Made by a program: the position numbers and the translations under genes. A stretch of DNA of 64,000 bases, from NCBI GenBank assembly GCA_944474755.1, contig OX104118.1, positions 87,341,860 through 87,405,859 on the forward strand, read 5' to 3'. Origin of the DNA: Limnoperna fortunei. Its lineage: Eukaryota; Mollusca; Bivalvia; Mytilida; Modiolidae. Positions within the stretch are counted from its first letter, which is position 1. Each line of letters starts with the position of its first letter. This document shows positions 20,634 through 32,514 of the stretch, in pieces. Below the pieces are notes generated by a model that worked only from the letters and a program-made list of their open reading frames with translations, was not told where the DNA came from and made no database searches.

Positions 20634-22997
20634 CTATAGTAACATTGCAGCTCGTTTTTGATGTAGTCGATAGCAGAGACCTCTTGAAATAGATTCTATT
20701 TTGGTTGTCATTTCAGGTTTTAGGAACCAAAAGTTAGTGCAGTCAATAATTAGCTTCAATACCTGATTGTCTGAAGTTAGTTCAGTAGCAGTCTCAACAT
20801 CATATCCGGATGTCAGTTCTGAATGTAGTTTGTTAACATATAGAGCTCTCACATGTTGAAGGGATTTGCATCTGACGAGAAAATGTACCATGTCTTCAGA
20901 TTCCTCCATGCAGAGTTTACAAGTTGGATTCACTGTGCCAGTTTTACTGAATTTTGCTCTGTCTTTCATCAGAGTGTAGACACCACATGCGATTTTACAT
21001 TTTATAGATCCTGCTGTTGTGGCAAATGTTTCTGTCCCACAATTTTCCCATATGTTATGAACTTTACCATGTTTTACATTATCCAGATTTAAATACTTTA
21101 ATGATGTTTTTTCCTTTGCTTCAGTTTTTAGTCTTTCCATCCAGTATGTATGAACGGCATCCTTGACTTTTCTTTTCCACACAGCTGGAGAAGACGGTAA
21201 AGTGAGTACTAAGTCATGTGGTGATGGTAATTCATAGATTTCCAAAAGTTCTGTTATTTTTACGAACCAGCTATTTGATTGATTAGATTTAATCGCAAGT
21301 TGTCTGATACATATTTCTTTTTCTACAGATTTAGTCTTGTTCACAATGTTCCCAAATAAATTTAACATACGTTTGTGGATTTCTGCTTCTATAGGAATTT
21401 GTCCGTCTAACAGGAGAGCTCCTGCATTAGCAGTCCTCGTAGGAAGATGTTGGATTTGCTTAATGAGTCTGTTAAAATATCTAGATAGCTGTTGAATGTC
21501 TGATTGTGATAAATTTATAATGTCTAGTCCATATAGCAACCATGGGATGACATAGCATTGTATCATATGTACGGACACCATGGGGTTCAGACCATTAAGT
21601 CCGTGCAAACCTGCTCCCATGAGTGAGTATACAGTGCGTCTAGCTGTTTGAATTCTTGAAGGGACTACTTGGCTTATCCCTGATTTTGAGTAATTGTCCC
21701 GCTGGATCCCAAGGTGAGTAGCGCTTTTTGGAGTTTGTAAGGTCTCTCCATTTAAGGTCCATTGTGTGTTTTCCTTATTACCCTTTTCCAAGACACATGA
21801 CTTTTGAGAGCTGATGATATATCTATGTTTATTGGCAAAGTCAGATTGAACATTAAGCATAATTTGTAACTCATTTGGATCATTTGATACTAATGTTACA
21901 TCATCCGCTACTGTAGGGACTCCACAATATATGGTTCCTAGGTGAGCACCCAGTTTGTGTTTTTCAAATATATGTAGCAGAGAATCGATGAATACTTTAT
22001 ATGCCGTGGGGGACCAGACTCCCCCCTGGCGAACACCTTGGTATTCAGTAATAGGACGGGGAAGTTGTCCTCTCCATTTAATACAGGAAGAAAGGTCAAT
22101 GTACCAATTGCGGAAGAGTAACCAATTTTCATCAGAAATTCCTGTTTTGTTGATTTCTCTTAGTAGACCATCATGCCATACAATGTCAAACGCTTTTTGG
22201 GCATCTGTCAGCGCTATAAGAATTGGTTTCTTATTTTCAAGGGCCTCATTTCTAAGTTCTGTGACTATTAGTGCAGCAATGGAAGGTGATTCTTTTTCCG
22301 TGAAGCCTTTTTGTAAACGATTTTGATGATTACGAATTCTATCATTATTTCTAGATAGGTGAATCTTTTCGACAATTTTCCCTATAGTACTTGTCACTGT
22401 GATTTTTCTGTATGAATTTGGGTCATGCATTGGCTTTCCTCCTTTTTTATATATTGGATTGCAGATTCCCGATTTAAGTTTGGCAGGAAGGTAGCATGAC
22501 GAAAGGATGAAATTCAGTATCTTGGTCAAGATTTTAACTAAAGTATCACCTCCATATTTGATGTGCTCAATTGAAACATTTTGTCCATCAGGAGATTTTC
22601 CATTTTTGAACGATATTATCACTTGTCTAAGTTCTTCTGCAGTCACTGGAGAGAGCGGTTGTGAGGTTTGTTTGAATATACTTAATAAGATGTTGACATC
22701 ATCTTTGACAATAGCTTTGAAATTCTCATCAAAGTTTGTATCTTCGACAGGTGTTGCTAGCTCTTGAAAATAGTCAGCCCATCCTTCTACAATTGTTTCT
22801 GTAGAGTTAAGTTCCTTCCCTTTGATTTTAAGAAGTGAGGTTGTACTACTGAAGTTATCTCTTTGTTCACGGATTAGCTTGTGAAACTTTTTTGTATCAG
22901 TTTCTCTTAGTTCCATAATTTGGTTGAACTTTGACTGTCTCTTGTTTGCCTCGTGTTTTCTTTGGAGCGATCTTAGTTTTTGCTTACATTTTTTCAT
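20634..22997 (-). pseudogene. Reverse transcriptase part of LINE ORF2
   Basis: 787 codons are open. RT motifs: DGQNVSIEHIKYGG, IALTDAQKAFDIVWHDGLL, GVRQGGVWSPTAYKVFIDSL and a VADD active-site box near 21900. Having Val instead of Tyr before ADD is uncommon. The C-terminus holds CKLCMEESEDMVHFLVRC, a CxxC...HxxxxC zinc-binding signature. The Met at 22997 is not the real start, because a neighbouring frame carries the linker from the endonuclease. Confidence 0.9.
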
Positions 22998-23071
22998 ATT
23001 GACATAATTTACGCTGTCATTTTTTGGGCGTCCCTCTTGTTTCCATTTATGAAAATAAAGTTTTTCAGTTT

Positions 23072-24099
23072 TTATAATATAATCTCAAATATTTCTGGAG
23101 GCCAATGTTTCGGTCTTTTTTTGTTGTATTTTGACGGTTGTAATTCTGACGTTGTTTCAACCATAGATGCACATAAGTTGTCAAGAATATGATCAAGATT
23201 TTCTGTTGTCAAGTTTAGAACAGAAAGGTCTAAGAGTTTTTCTGCAAGTTTTTTCTCATATTCCTCAGTGACAATTTTCTCCCAATTTATTTTCCTGATT
23301 GTTGGTCTATTCACAGCAATATCTGACGAATTGTTCCAAGTAATTCCCAAAGACAATAGAATTGGGTCGTGTGTAGAAGTATTAGATACTTCACGCTCAA
23401 ATGTCTCATACTTTCCTGAGTATTCAATTGTTGACAAGAAGTAGTCGATCTGCGAAGTGTCTCTACCATTAAAGTGATGGAAAGTTGGCTTAGTGTTACA
23501 TTCTGCTGGAAGATATAAGCCATGTTCAATCACAAATTTTTTTAAATCATCGTCTCTCTGATTTGTAGAGTTTCTGTGTAACGAGGCATTTACATCACCG
23601 CCAATAATAATTTCAGCATTATCCTGATATTTATTAATAATTTCTGATAGTTCATCAAGTACACTCAGGTAGTCATCTCTTGAGTAATTTATCCCTCTAG
23701 ATAGTAAGTATACACATATAAGTATGATTGGAGTTTTAGTGTTCAGTTTTACACAGACAATTCTGTTACCTCCATCAGGTAGAGGTGTGATAAAATGCGC
23801 TATATCTTTTCTATATAAAATTGAGACACCTGCGTAGCCTCTTTTTCTTTCAAGTGGTTCGTCAGGATCATCATCATCAAAACATTTTGTATAGTGGTCG
23901 TGGTTTGGGAGAGTTTCTGTGATCTGATGTTTTTCTCTCGAGTGGATCCAGTGTTCCTGGAGCAGTAGAATTTCAGCTCTTTTGGTGAGGGTTTCTATAT
24001 ACAGTTTGTTAGAGTAAAATGCTTCAACATTAAAAGAAAAAAATTTTAAGTGTGATTCAGTATAAAGGTTAAGATTATTTACAATATTTACACAAGTCT
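23072..24099 (-). pseudogene. Endonuclease part of LINE ORF2
   Basis: The frame is open from ORF1 territory to a stop at 23072 with no ATG over the endonuclease, so only its 3' third is obvious from start codons. Motifs: FFSFNVEAFYSN, LLLQEHWIHSRE, RGYAGVSILYRK, IIIGGDVNASLHR, SQIDYFLST and STHDPILLSL, the order of an APE-type endonuclease. The frame breaks beside a short ATTAT duplication near 23080. Confidence 0.85.
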
Positions 24100-25828
24100 C
24101 TATCGATTGTAGATTTGTGGCATCAGATGGAGCGGAGGATGTGCCTTCGGTACCAATCGTGGTAGTTGTGTTGGTATAAAGTGACGAGGTTGCACATTTA
24201 CAAGGAGATGATTTGGTATCTGGTATGGTGGTACTATCAGGACTGGATGCTTCAACGTGTGAAACGGCAGGTTCAATAGTGGTGTTGTTCGATGACTCAG
24301 CATTTGTGCACTGGGCTGAGTTTGATTCTTCACAGGTTTGTTTATATATGTTGTTGTGTTCTTTTGTTGTACTGAGTTCTGGTTCTTGACAGTTTTTGGC
24401 TTCACTTTTGCTGACCGGGATTTCTCTAAAAAAGATTCAGTTTGATCTTTAATATAGCAACTAGTGTTCTCCCGTTGGATTGTTTCGTCGTTTCTAAAGT
24501 CAACATTAAGATTAGATAGGTTATTAAAACAGCTGGCTTCTTCGAAACCTGGATTCAGAATTGGCTCACCAGGGTTATTCACTGTTGTGCAAGTGTAGTC
24601 ACGTTTTCGCTTTTGGAAGCGGTTTGGTTTATGATTATTTTCACATCTTAGATCATTTACTTTGTCTGTGAGATTTGTTACTCTATTATCCTGTTTCAAA
24701 ATTTCGAGTTCAAGATTTTTTATTCTCTGTTCCAGATACCAAACTTTCATCGAATCGTCGTTGTTACTGCATGAAGGCGTATTATTTTGTTGATTTTGAG
24801 CTTGCTGGTGTTCCTGTGGATTTGAATATTGAGCTAGTTTCATTTTATGCAGGCGTAGGGAGTGTTCAAGATCAAGTTTATCTGCTTCTAAGGAGATTGC
24901 ATATGATCTGCTACTATTTAGTTCTTTTTGAAGAGTAGATATGTCTGATTGTAACTTATAGATGGTCGAGTCTTTAGCTCTTAAGAGTTTCTCTTTTTTC
25001 TCTAAACAGTCCTTTAGATGTAGGATTTCTTTCTCTAGATGGTTATAGTTCAGTGGGTTTTGAAATCTATAACTATTTGTAGTTAGAGACTGTGAGAAGT
25101 CACTGTTGTCGTTAATTTGTAGATTTAATTTCGTATTTGGTGGCTTAGGAGCTTGCTCCGAGGTACAAGTTGTTGTCTGATCACCAGAGCAAGTTTGTAA
25201 TTTTGGTTTAGGGTGACACTCACGAGATGGTTTTAATCTGGTAGATTGTGTCTCTGAGACTAAAGTGTTTATATCGGAACTTGTTATGAAGTGTTCTGAA
25301 TGGCAATCTTTTTGCACAAGGCAGCTTTTGCAGACATATTTTAAACTTTGAATTGTTTCATAGGAATTAATTTCAGATGGCATTAGATTTTCACATTTAT
25401 AATGTAACCAGGCGTTACATTTGTCGCATGCAATAGATGTTGCTGAGTCATCACATGGGGAGGCCTTCGCATTGGATTGCCCGTTGGTTTTTTCGAACTG
25501 GTTTTGAGCAGGTCCCACAAGGATACTTTATTGGGCCTGGATTTGCTGATATCAGTAATAAAATCGGCAGGAATACATGATCAATTGTGTTACAGGATCT
25601 CTTGTAACTGGCGGGTGTTTCACCGGCTTTGTTTACTTTGGAAACGCTAGGGGCTAAGTTTACAATGGCAAGTTCATATTTTCCTTCACATGGATCACCT
25701 AGACATGCATAGAAACCAAGGTTTTCTGGTTTTGTTTCAGTCATAAGTCTATGATGTGGTGCCACAGGGTATATTCTGAGAAATATTCCCAAAGTTAAGA
25801 GACAGAAGTGTATAAACAATTGTACCAA
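24100..25828 (-). pseudogene. LINE ORF1 with PHD-like finger and NPGP motif
   Basis: The N-terminal frame (25451-25828) contains LISANPGP at about 25532-25555, followed by CGTCSKPVRKNQ, the start of a PHD-type finger. Its second half (CDKCNAWLHYKC) lies in the next frame, so the finger is split by a frame change or insertion near 25470. A Gln/Asn/Lys-rich helical region then follows (SLEADKLDLEHSLRLHKMKL). In related LINEs ORF1 binds nucleic acid, and an N-terminal 2A-like NPGP can separate nascent chains. The upstream residues here are not the canonical D-x-E. Confidence 0.7.
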
Positions 25829-26059
25829 AGTTTACATTTGAATATTTTTATCAAATATAACTTTTATCAATTAATTAAACACATATTATTTATGCACAAT
25901 TAAGAGAGAATCTTATTGTCACGTCATTTTATAAGTGCAGACATGTTTGCATGGTTTCCTGGTCTAAAAATAGGGGCCTCAAAATAGAATCATTGTTTTG
26001 TCTCCACCTATTGGTAGCGAAATTACAACAAGGTATTTATATGCGTCTGGGTGATCGAG
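25829..26059. other. LINE 5' flank, no gene
   Basis: AT-rich sequence between the LINE and a SINE. No feature supported. Confidence 0.35.
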
Positions 26060-26320
26060 ACTACCTCGGTGGCCTAGTGGTCAAGGAAGTTCGTCTACTA
26101 TTGACCACGTGGTCTGTCAACACTGTGATTGTGGGTTCGATTCTTACTGCAGGCAGTCGACTCAAATCTTAATTGACAAGGATTGCCAGTTTTCCTACCG
26201 CAGGTCCGGGGTTTTCTCCGGACACTCTGGCTTCCTCTCCCATTAAAAACCTGGACGCCATGATATAGCTGAAAAATTGCTGAAAGTGGCGTAAAACACC
26301 ATCAAACAAACAAAGAAACA
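26060..26320 (+). mobile_element. tRNA-derived SINE
   Basis: The RNA polymerase III box A (TGGCCTAGTGGTC) and box B (GGGTTCGATTC) are present in the 5' third. The conserved 3' part (GGATTGCCAGTTTTCC, then ATGATATAGCTGAAAAATTG) leads to a CAAA-type tail. It is the same family as 45510-45777. Confidence 0.9.
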
Positions 26321-28689
26321 AATTGAGTCAAGTCCTTCCGGTCAACTTTTGAAAACTTCCCTCTTAATGAATAAAATTGACTTATATGTCACTCAATTTG
26401 CTATAACATTTACTAGAGGAATTTATTAACCACTTTTGACCTGGTTTAATAAGTTGAACACAATTAAGACAAAGTAGAAAAATCGTGTTCTATTTTTGTG
26501 GAGAAAAAAAAACCATTCCGGTCAAGTTTGCAAATTTTTAATCAAGATATTTAAGATTATTTTATATTCATTGTGTAGAAATTGCTAATATCATTCAGAA
26601 TCTGTTTAAATTACATCGATATGTTTACCCGTTCAAAAGTTATATTGAATATATATAACCGTCCTGTTTTTCCACGCTTCCGCTGATTAGGTACTCCCGA
26701 ATCTCAGTATTTATCGGAACATCTCTCGATCGTTTATACATTTATACATAAATTGGAAAAGTCCGAACGTTAGTCAGAAAAAGTTGAGGAAGTTCAAGTA
26801 AAGATTATTATCACAAAAAATACGGCAACATAAGGTAATGAATAACATTTTGCATCTAAAACAGTATTTTTGGAACTTAATTTTGACTGGGTGAAAACAA
26901 AAGGACCTCACGAACTGTTATTAAGAAAGCGACAAATTTTTCTACTTTCGTTTTTAAGTTAAACGGCTGTTGCTAGGGAGGCAAAATAAATATCTCTTTT
27001 TATGCATAGGGGCTCGTAAAAATTGATTTACTTGCGCTTTCGATTGATACTGGGTCGGTTTTGTTATAGCACAGGAATTTGACCCTATATCATTTGGGTC
27101 AAAATATGGCCAGACAACGAAAAAAAGTATTGTCGCGAACGAAGTGAGCGAAGGAGTCTAACGCAAAAGTAAACAATTCTTACCCCCTACCTATGTTGTT
27201 GAGTTTGCTTTGAGAATTTGCACTGACAACATGATTGTGGGTGTTCTACATACTCACGAACATTTATTCTTTAAGATCATGACATCGATTCCTTTAATAT
27301 ATCCATATTTTTGCAACCGCGAAACTTTTTCTTGGACTGAAACACTTTCTTTACTTCACATCAGAAAAGACATCATGTGACCACTGGAATGCAAGTCTAC
27401 GCACTGTTGGGTGCAAAGTAACGTCGTGAATTGTAACGTAGCAAGCATCTCAAATGCCAGCATTAAGATAACATGCATGTAAACTGATTATGTGATCCAT
27501 AATCTATGAAACACTGTTTACAGATCAATGTTTGATTGATGTGACGTCACCCACACATCAAATCGAAAGATGTTATATGACCACTTAATTAAATAGAGAG
27601 GCACTGCTAGGGTGCTCGAAATTAATGTCATGAATCATAAAATATGCGATCCTTGCTGCCAGATTTATTCATATCGCAGACCCTTGCATGCTACTTTGCT
27701 GCCTTTAATGACATTGTCCCACCTGACTACCTACAACTGGCTACTACATTTAGACTTATGTATAAACTACTGGTATATATATAGGTGAACCTATCAGGCA
27801 AGCAATATCCCTTCAATATTGATCACAGGGAAGTTTTCTATAGTATACTTGTAATATGTTTTTACCTTAAATTTCTTTGATGCAAGATTGTTGAATAATT
27901 CATCCACAAGTTTTATGTTTACCCCCCCCCCCCCTCCCCCTTTTTTTTGGGACCATGAGATACAATAAAATATCAAACTATTAACTAAAGTCTATAGGAT
28001 ACCTCTACAATTAAAAGAGCTACTAGTATCGCTTACTAATACACCAATTCTATTCTATAGGAAAATCTACCTTTAACCTGGCTGAGAATATTTTTTTTGA
28101 CAGTTTTCTAACCTTGCAACTGTCCAAATTCATACATCTGTCATGACTTGTAGCCATTAAACCAAATATGACATTACTTTTATCTGCAAAATGAAGTTTA
28201 TTTTGTGTAAAAAGGTCACATTGTTCTTATCTTCTTGTGCAGCTTATGTTGAAATCCGTTCAGTTTTTAAGTGCAAACTGGAGAGTATTACACACATTCC
28301 GGCACAAACATAGTTAAAAATTTGACACTTACATGTAACAGTACCTTTAGAATTTGCCTGTCCTTTCTAAGACGTCAACATAAACTGAAAATGTTCTTTT
28401 AAAAATACACAATCAATTGTAAATCTAGGTCGAGTTTAAGCGCCTTTGAAATTTATGATTGGTTAACTCAGAGGCGACTAGTAGGACATTTTAAAAATAT
28501 GCCTATATACATGTATCACTTCAGAACAGAGATGAAAAATTGAGAATATAGACAAGGTACATGTGTACGATGGAATTTTCGTTACTTATATTAATGTGAC
28601 AGTAATTTAACTCGGCATTTTCATTCGGGTTCTATATTCTATATTTTATTTTATATATTCAGGTCAGTCTTTACTGATATTCTATGGCC
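26321..28689. other. Unassigned intergenic DNA
   Basis: No ORF, RNA gene or clear transposon was recognised. It contains a C- and T-rich homopolymer run at about 27921-27948, a TGACGTCA octamer near 27541 and a GCGAACGAAGTGAGCG word near 27136 that resembles ends of degraded repeats. Confidence 0.4.
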
Positions 28690-29189
28690 TACTGTACAAC
28701 AAGGCCGATAACCTGACAATCAATCCTAATACATACCAACAGACCCAAGAACCAGACAATCCCATCCTAATTACATACCAACAGACTCAAGAACCAGACA
28801 ATCCCATCCAAATATACACCAACAGACCCAAGAACCAGACAATTCCATCCTAATACATACCAACAGACTCGAGAACAAGACAATCCCATCCTAATACATA
28901 CCAACAGACCCAAGAACCAGACAATTATGTCCTAATACATACCAACAGACCCAAGAACCAGACAATCCCATCCTTATACATACCAACAGATCCAAAAACC
29001 AGACAATCCCATCCTAACACTTATCAACAGAACCAAGAACCAGACAATCCCAAACTAATACTAGTACATACCGACAAACCCAAGAACCAAACATTCCCAT
29101 CCTAATAAATACAGACAGACCCAAGAACCACACATTCCTATTCTAATACATACCAACAGACCCAAGAATCAGACAATCCCATCTTAATA
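28690..29189. repeat. 41-bp satellite, first block
   Basis: Tandem copies of a 41-bp unit containing CAACAGACCCAAGAACC. The period was measured as 41 between successive AAGAACCAG words. The block is interrupted at a TA by a transposon and resumes at 30101. Confidence 0.95.
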
Positions 29190-30098
29190 CAGTTGTCTCC
29201 CTCTTATAAGACCACCCCATCTGAGTCATGAAAGTGGTCTTATAATTGGGGTGGTCTTTCTTGAGGGGATATACACACACTAACACAGGTTTATAGAGCT
29301 TGGTCGGTTGATTAGCAACAAGAACTGTTAAGTGATCAAGAATCACACATAATAAATATTTGTATTTTATTATTCAGTATAAATAAAAATAAAAAGAATT
29401 CATGCAGTTTTTATTTGTTAAAAATGTGTAATGATAATATAATAAATATAAGAATTCCAAGTCTTCTTATCAGTGAAAGTTTCTGTTCCTTTTTCATCTG
29501 CGTTATCATTATTTTTATCACTTTTATTGTCTGTCCAGGTTCCACTTCGTAGTTTATTAAGGTTCCGTTTAGTTTGGAAAAATCCAGGTTTCTCTCTATT
29601 TCCAGTTTCCCAAGTTTTTGACATCGTTTCACGTTTGTTGTAAATTTTGATTTATTATTATGTTGGTACATTGTACTATTATCTCCTTGTTGAAAATTTT
29701 AGTCTTCTTGTAACAAACCAGATTTCTGTAATGCCGAAATCAAACTGATCTACAATATCCTACTTGTTTTCCCCTTTAATCCAGCTTAAACATCTTTCTT
29801 TTACACAATTTCGACATTTTGTTTACCGGTCGTTGAACTGTTACCGAACTGGTTTACGATAATAAAACCAAATCACGTTCCATTTGAGAATTCTAAAATA
29901 AACATCCGGTCAGTGAAAATGGTCGTTCGTGAGGGGAATTTACTTTGTTGTGTCAAGAAAATGTGGTCGCTGGTCCGGTTTGAGGGGTGGTCGTTCGCGA
30001 GAGGTAATTTTGCTTTAGAAACACTTAATGCATCAGAGTTTTGGCCGGATGAGGCGGGTGGTCGCTGGTGAGGGGATCGTATAAGAGGGGGACTACTG
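29190..30098. mobile_element. 909-bp nonautonomous DNA transposon, TA target site
   Basis: The inverted termini start CAGTTGTCTCCCTCTTATA on the left and CAGTAGTCCCCCTCTTATA on the right (read inward). TA flanks both ends (29188-29189 and 30099-30100), and excising the element rebuilds a normal satellite unit. GGTCGTTCGTGAGGGG-like words recur inside the right end. ORFs inside are short and unrelated to transposases. Tc1/mariner-type by target site. Confidence 0.9.
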
Positions 30099-30100
30099 TA

Positions 30101-32215
30101 GATATCAACAAAACCAAGAACCAGACAATCACATCTTAATACATACCAACAGACCCAAGAACCAGATAATCTCATCCTTGTACATACCAACGGACCCAAG
30201 AACCAGATAATACTATTGAATAAATACCAACAGACCCAAGAACCAGATGATCCCATCCTAATACACACCAACAGACCCAAGAACCAGACAATCCTATCCA
30301 AATATATACCAATAGACTAAAGAACCAGACAATCCCTTCCTAATACATACCAACAGACCCAAGAACCAGACAATCCCATCTTGATATTTACCAACAGAAC
30401 CAAGAACCAGACAATCCCATTCTAATACATACAGACAGAGCCAAGAACCAGACAATCCCATCCTAACACTTATCAACAGAACCAAGAACCAGACAATCCC
30501 AAACTAATACATACCAACAGACCCAAGAACCAGGCAATCCCATCCTAATACTTACCAACGGAACCAAAAACCAGACAATCCTATTCTAATACATACCGAC
30601 AGACCCAAGAACCACACAATCTTATTCTAATACATACCAACATACCCAAGAACCAGACAATCCCATCTTAATAGATATCAATAAAACCAAGAACCAGACA
30701 ATCACATCCTTATACATTTACATACCAACAGACCCAAGAACCAGACAATCCCATCTTAATACATACCAACAGACCCAAGAACCAGATAATCCCATTCTTG
30801 TACATACCAACGGACCCCAAAACCAGATAATCCCATTGAATACATATCAACAGACCCAAGAACCAGATAATCCCATCCTCATACATACCAACAGACCCAA
30901 GAACCAGACAATCCCATCCTGAGTGATACTTACCAACAGAACCAAGAACAAGACAATCCCATCCTAATACATACCAATAGACCCAAGTACCAGACAATCC
31001 ATTCTTAATACATACCTTCAGACTAAAGAACCATACAATCACATCCTAATACATACCAACAGATCAAAGAACCAGACAATCCCATCCTAGTATATACCAA
31101 CAGACCCAAAAACCAGACAATCCTATCCTAATACATACCAACAGACCCAAGAACCAGACAGTCCTATCCAAATAAATACTAAAGACTCAAGAACCAGACA
31201 ATCCCATCCTGATACTTACCAACAGAACCATGAACCAGACAATCCCATCCTAATACATACCAACAGACCCAAAAACCAGACAATCCCATCCTAATACATA
31301 CCAACAGACCCAAAGAACCAGACAATCCCATCCTAATACATACTGACAGACCCAAGAACCAGACAATCCATTCCTAATACATACAGACAGACCCAAGAAC
31401 CAGACACCAGACAATCCCATCTTAATACATATCAACAGACCCAAGAACCAGACAATCACATCCTAATACATACCGACAGACTAAAGAACCATACGATCCC
31501 ATCCTAATACATACCAACAGATCCAAGAACCATACAATCCCATCCTAGTATATACCAACAGACCCAAAAACCGTACAATCCTGTCCTAATACATACCAAC
31601 AGACCCAAGAACAAGACAATTCTGTCCTAATACATACCAACAGACCAAAAGAACCAGACAATCCCATCCTAATACATACCAACAGACCCAAGAAACATGA
31701 TAATCTTATCCTAATACATACCAACAGACCCAAGAACCCGACAATCCTATCCTAATACATACCAACAGACCAAAAGAACCAGACAATCCCATCCTAATAC
31801 ATACCAACAGACCCAAGAAACATGATAATCTTATCCTAATACATACCAACAGACCCAAGAACCCAACAATCCTATCCTAATACATACCAAAAGACCCAAG
31901 AACCAGACAATCCCATCCTAATACATACCAACAGACCCAAGAAACATGATAATCTTATCCTAATACATACCAACAGACCCAAGAACCAGACAATCCCATC
32001 CTAATACATACCAACAGACCCAAGAACCAGACAATCCCATCCTAATACATACCAACAGACCCACAACCAGACAATCCCATCCTAATACATACCAACAGAC
32101 CCACAACCAGACAATCCCATCCTAATACATACCAACAGACCCAAGAACCAGACAATCCTATCTTATACATACCAACAGACCCACAAACAGACAATTCCGT
32201 CCTATTACATACATA
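30101..32215. repeat. 41-bp satellite, second block
   Basis: About 51 further copies of the same unit. Degeneracy includes short deletions, for example units reading CCCACAACC. Minus-strand Trp/Gly/Leu-rich frames across it are artefacts of the repeat. The array ends about 300 bp before the first recognised exon of the large gene. Confidence 0.95.
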
Positions 32216-32514
32216 GATACATATGCATCTGAAGACATTTGCAAATATTAATTTTTTCTTAACAGCATAATCTTCTGGAACTTGTTACCAACAAACATAG
32301 TACTTAGTCCTCTCTGTGAGTGATTTACAATAAGTTGGGGAGTCCTTGTCCTCTCTGTGAGAAATTGAAATGTTTTGGGTCTAAGTTTGGTTTATCTACT
32401 AATATTTTACATAATTTGATGTGGGACTGGTTTTCGTCTTTGTTTTTAAAAATTTGTTTGTGTGTGTTAGTTGTTGGTAATATTTTGTATGATTAAATTT
32501 GGTTTATATTACAG
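32216..32514 (+). other. Region 5' of the large gene's first visible exon
   Basis: The GTCCTCTCTGTGAG word is repeated twice (near 32308 and 32348). A T-rich acceptor (TTATATTACAG) ends at 32514, so an untranslated exon further upstream is likely. No TATA box or transcription start can be assigned. Confidence 0.4.

Larger units (their letters stand above)
20634..25828 (-). mobile_element. Second non-LTR retrotransposon, two ORFs, nearly full length
   Basis: Minus strand: ORF1 with a PHD-like finger and coiled-coil-like region (24100-25828), an APE endonuclease (about 23072-24080) and an RT with C-terminal Cys/His motif (20634-22997). The coding stretches are long, with few lesions: a frame change in the ORF1 finger near 25470 and one between endonuclease and RT near 23080. 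It is younger than its neighbour at 16.4-19.5 kb. Clade is left open. Confidence 0.88.

Noticed and set aside
27121..27170. GCGAACGAAGTGAGCG word as an element end
   Set aside because: A common degraded-repeat motif, but no partner terminus was found in this window.
29873..31733. Several minus-strand Trp/Gly/Leu-rich ORFs
   Set aside because: Pure translation of the 41-bp satellite. No start context, splice sites or unique sequence.
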